Shown here: in pieces, positions 5,846-6,753 of the stretch
How positions within the stretch are numbered: position 1 is the stretch's first letter
How the letters are laid out: every line of letters starts with the position of its first letter
From: Bryobacterales bacterium
GTDB taxonomy: Bacteria; Acidobacteriota; Terriglobia; Bryobacterales; Bryobacteraceae
DNA length: 6,753 nt
Assembly (NCBI GenBank): GCA_003517725.1
Contig: DOZZ01000129.1
Location: 1,817-8,569 of the forward strand
Direction: 5' to 3'
The notes under the pieces: generated by a model
Database searches by the model: none
The model's input: only the letters and a program-made list of their open reading frames with translations
Told to the model about the DNA's origin: nothing
Made by a program: the position numbers and the translations under genes

Positions 5846-6753
5846 TCAGATCAGCGCCATAGCTCCACGGTCGTGAGTGGGGTGCATCGTACGTTCCCGG
5901 ATTTCATCCCACACCGCGGCCGGAATTTCCAGGAAACGCTCCACCACCTCGGGGTCGAACTGCGAACCCGCGTGGCGGCGAATCTCCTCCCGCGCTTCTT
6001 CACTGGATTTCGAACGATTATAGGGCCGGTCCGAGGTCATGGCATCGAATGTGTCGGCCACCGAAAACACACGCGCTCCCAACGGTATCTCCAGGCCGCG
6101 TAAATTGCGCGGATAACCGGTACCGTCAAACTTTTCGTGATGCGACAGCACGATCTGCGACGCGGATTGCAGCGAATCGACGCCGTTCACAATCCACGCG
6201 CCGATCATGGGGTGTTTGCGCATTTCGGTCCACTCGTCCGCCGTCAGCGGGCCGGGCTTCAGCAGAATCAAATCGGAGATGCCAATCTTGCCGATGTCGT
6301 GCAGCATGGCGCCCTTGCGGATTACTTCCAGGTCCGGCCCGCTCACGCCCATGGCCTGCGCCAGGCGCACGGTGAACTGGCTGACGCGCTCGGAATGCGC
6401 CTGCGTTTCGTGCTCGCGCGCATCGAGCGCCGTGACCAACGCCTCCAGGGTTCCCTCCGAAGCGCTTTGTAATTGCTTGAGGCTGTCCTGCAACTCGCCG
6501 GCCTTGCGCTGCAGCGCCGTTTCCAGTTCGAGCACCTGCTGCGCGCGAGCCAGCCGCTCCTGATGCCGCCGCATGGCCTCATGCAGAGTCTGCGCCACTT
6601 CCGACACCTGGAAAGGCTTCTGCAGATAATCCAGAGCGCCCAGTTGCATGGCATTCACGGCCAGCCGCAGATCATCGCAGCCGCTCAGCATGATGACGCC
6701 CGTGCGCCCGTGGTGGGCGGCGGTCCAGCGCAGCAGTTCGATGCCATCCACAT
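5846..6753 (-). CDS. HD-GYP domain response regulator (c-di-GMP phosphodiesterase), 5' end outside window
   Basis: The visible 302 or so residues begin inside a receiver domain just after its phospho-acceptor loop (VDGIELLRW). The remaining receiver markers are Ser23 in MLSG and Lys45 in QKPF, numbering from the first complete codon. A helical, coiled-coil-prone linker (about 55-100) leads to a full HD-GYP domain: HSERV (119-123), metal-binding His151-Asp152 in LHDIGKIG, and HHEKFDGTGYP (204-214) with the GYP signature. It ends at VADTFDAMTSDRPY and a conserved C-terminal helix region. HD-GYP proteins of this RpfG-like layout hydrolyse cyclic di-GMP under control of receiver phosphorylation. 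The GTG at 6751 is not the real start, because it lies within the receiver; the phosphorylated Asp is outside the window. The hybrid kinase gene follows 29 nt after the stop, so the two are probably cotranscribed partners. Confidence 0.93.
   Translation of the reverse strand, partial: VDGIELLRWTAAHHGRTGVIMLSGCDDLRLAVNAMQLGALDYLQKPFQVSEVAQTLHEAMRRHQERLARAQQVLELETALQRKAGELQDSLKQLQSASEGTLEALVTALDAREHETQAHSERVSQFTVRLAQAMGVSGPDLEVIRKGAMLHDIGKIGISDLILLKPGPLTADEWTEMRKHPMIGAWIVNGVDSLQSASQIVLSHHEKFDGTGYPRNLRGLEIPLGARVFSVADTFDAMTSDRPYNRSKSSEEAREEIRRHAGSQFDPEVVERFLEIPAAVWDEIRERTMHPTHDRGAMALI

Overview
The window is a GC-rich bacterial chromosomal segment, somewhat lower in GC over roughly the first 1.2 kb. 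The closest impression is an Acidobacteriota-type soil genome (Solibacter/Bryobacter-like). This is inferred from the gene repertoire: a DUF4097 protein, an ArsR-AHSA1-DoxX type operon, and a PAS hybrid kinase beside an HD-GYP regulator. A GCGGGCTGAAGCCCGC-type dispersed hairpin points the same way. No rRNA or other taxonomic marker is present, so the assignment is tentative.

Layout from left to right. Positions 1-238 are non-coding leader. One plus-strand gene (239-1174) encodes a DUF4097-like putative adhesin/beta-repeat protein without a signal peptide. Positions 1175-1795 have no gene but hold palindromes and two back-to-back hairpins (1588-1622). These hairpins lie downstream of a decayed IS110-family transposase on the minus strand (about 1796-2141), of which only the C-terminal part survives.

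The IS remnant abuts the 3' end of a truncated DoxX-like membrane protein gene (2154-2435). That gene is the last of a four-gene minus-strand operon that starts near 3801: ArsR-type repressor, DUF1801/YdhG-like protein, SRPBCC/AHSA1 protein, DoxX-like protein. The repressor stop overlaps the next start (ATGA), and the second and third genes share an identical ribosome-binding block. A promoter-like TTGACA/TATACC pair interleaved with three GTATA boxes lies immediately before the repressor, suggesting autoregulation and possibly a leaderless mRNA.

Positions 3846-4292 carry no convincing gene. They hold two inverted repeats, a possible gene fragment, and a perfect double hairpin of REP type. 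The right end holds a minus-strand signalling pair: an HD-GYP response regulator (5846 to beyond the window edge; its 5' part is outside) followed 29 nt later by a PAS-HisKA-HATPase-REC hybrid histidine kinase (4293-5816). They probably form one transcription unit that links a sensed signal to cyclic-di-GMP breakdown.

No complete novel system is evident. The most interesting parts are the IS110 scar with its structured non-coding flank, the damaged end of the ArsR operon, and the paired hairpins.
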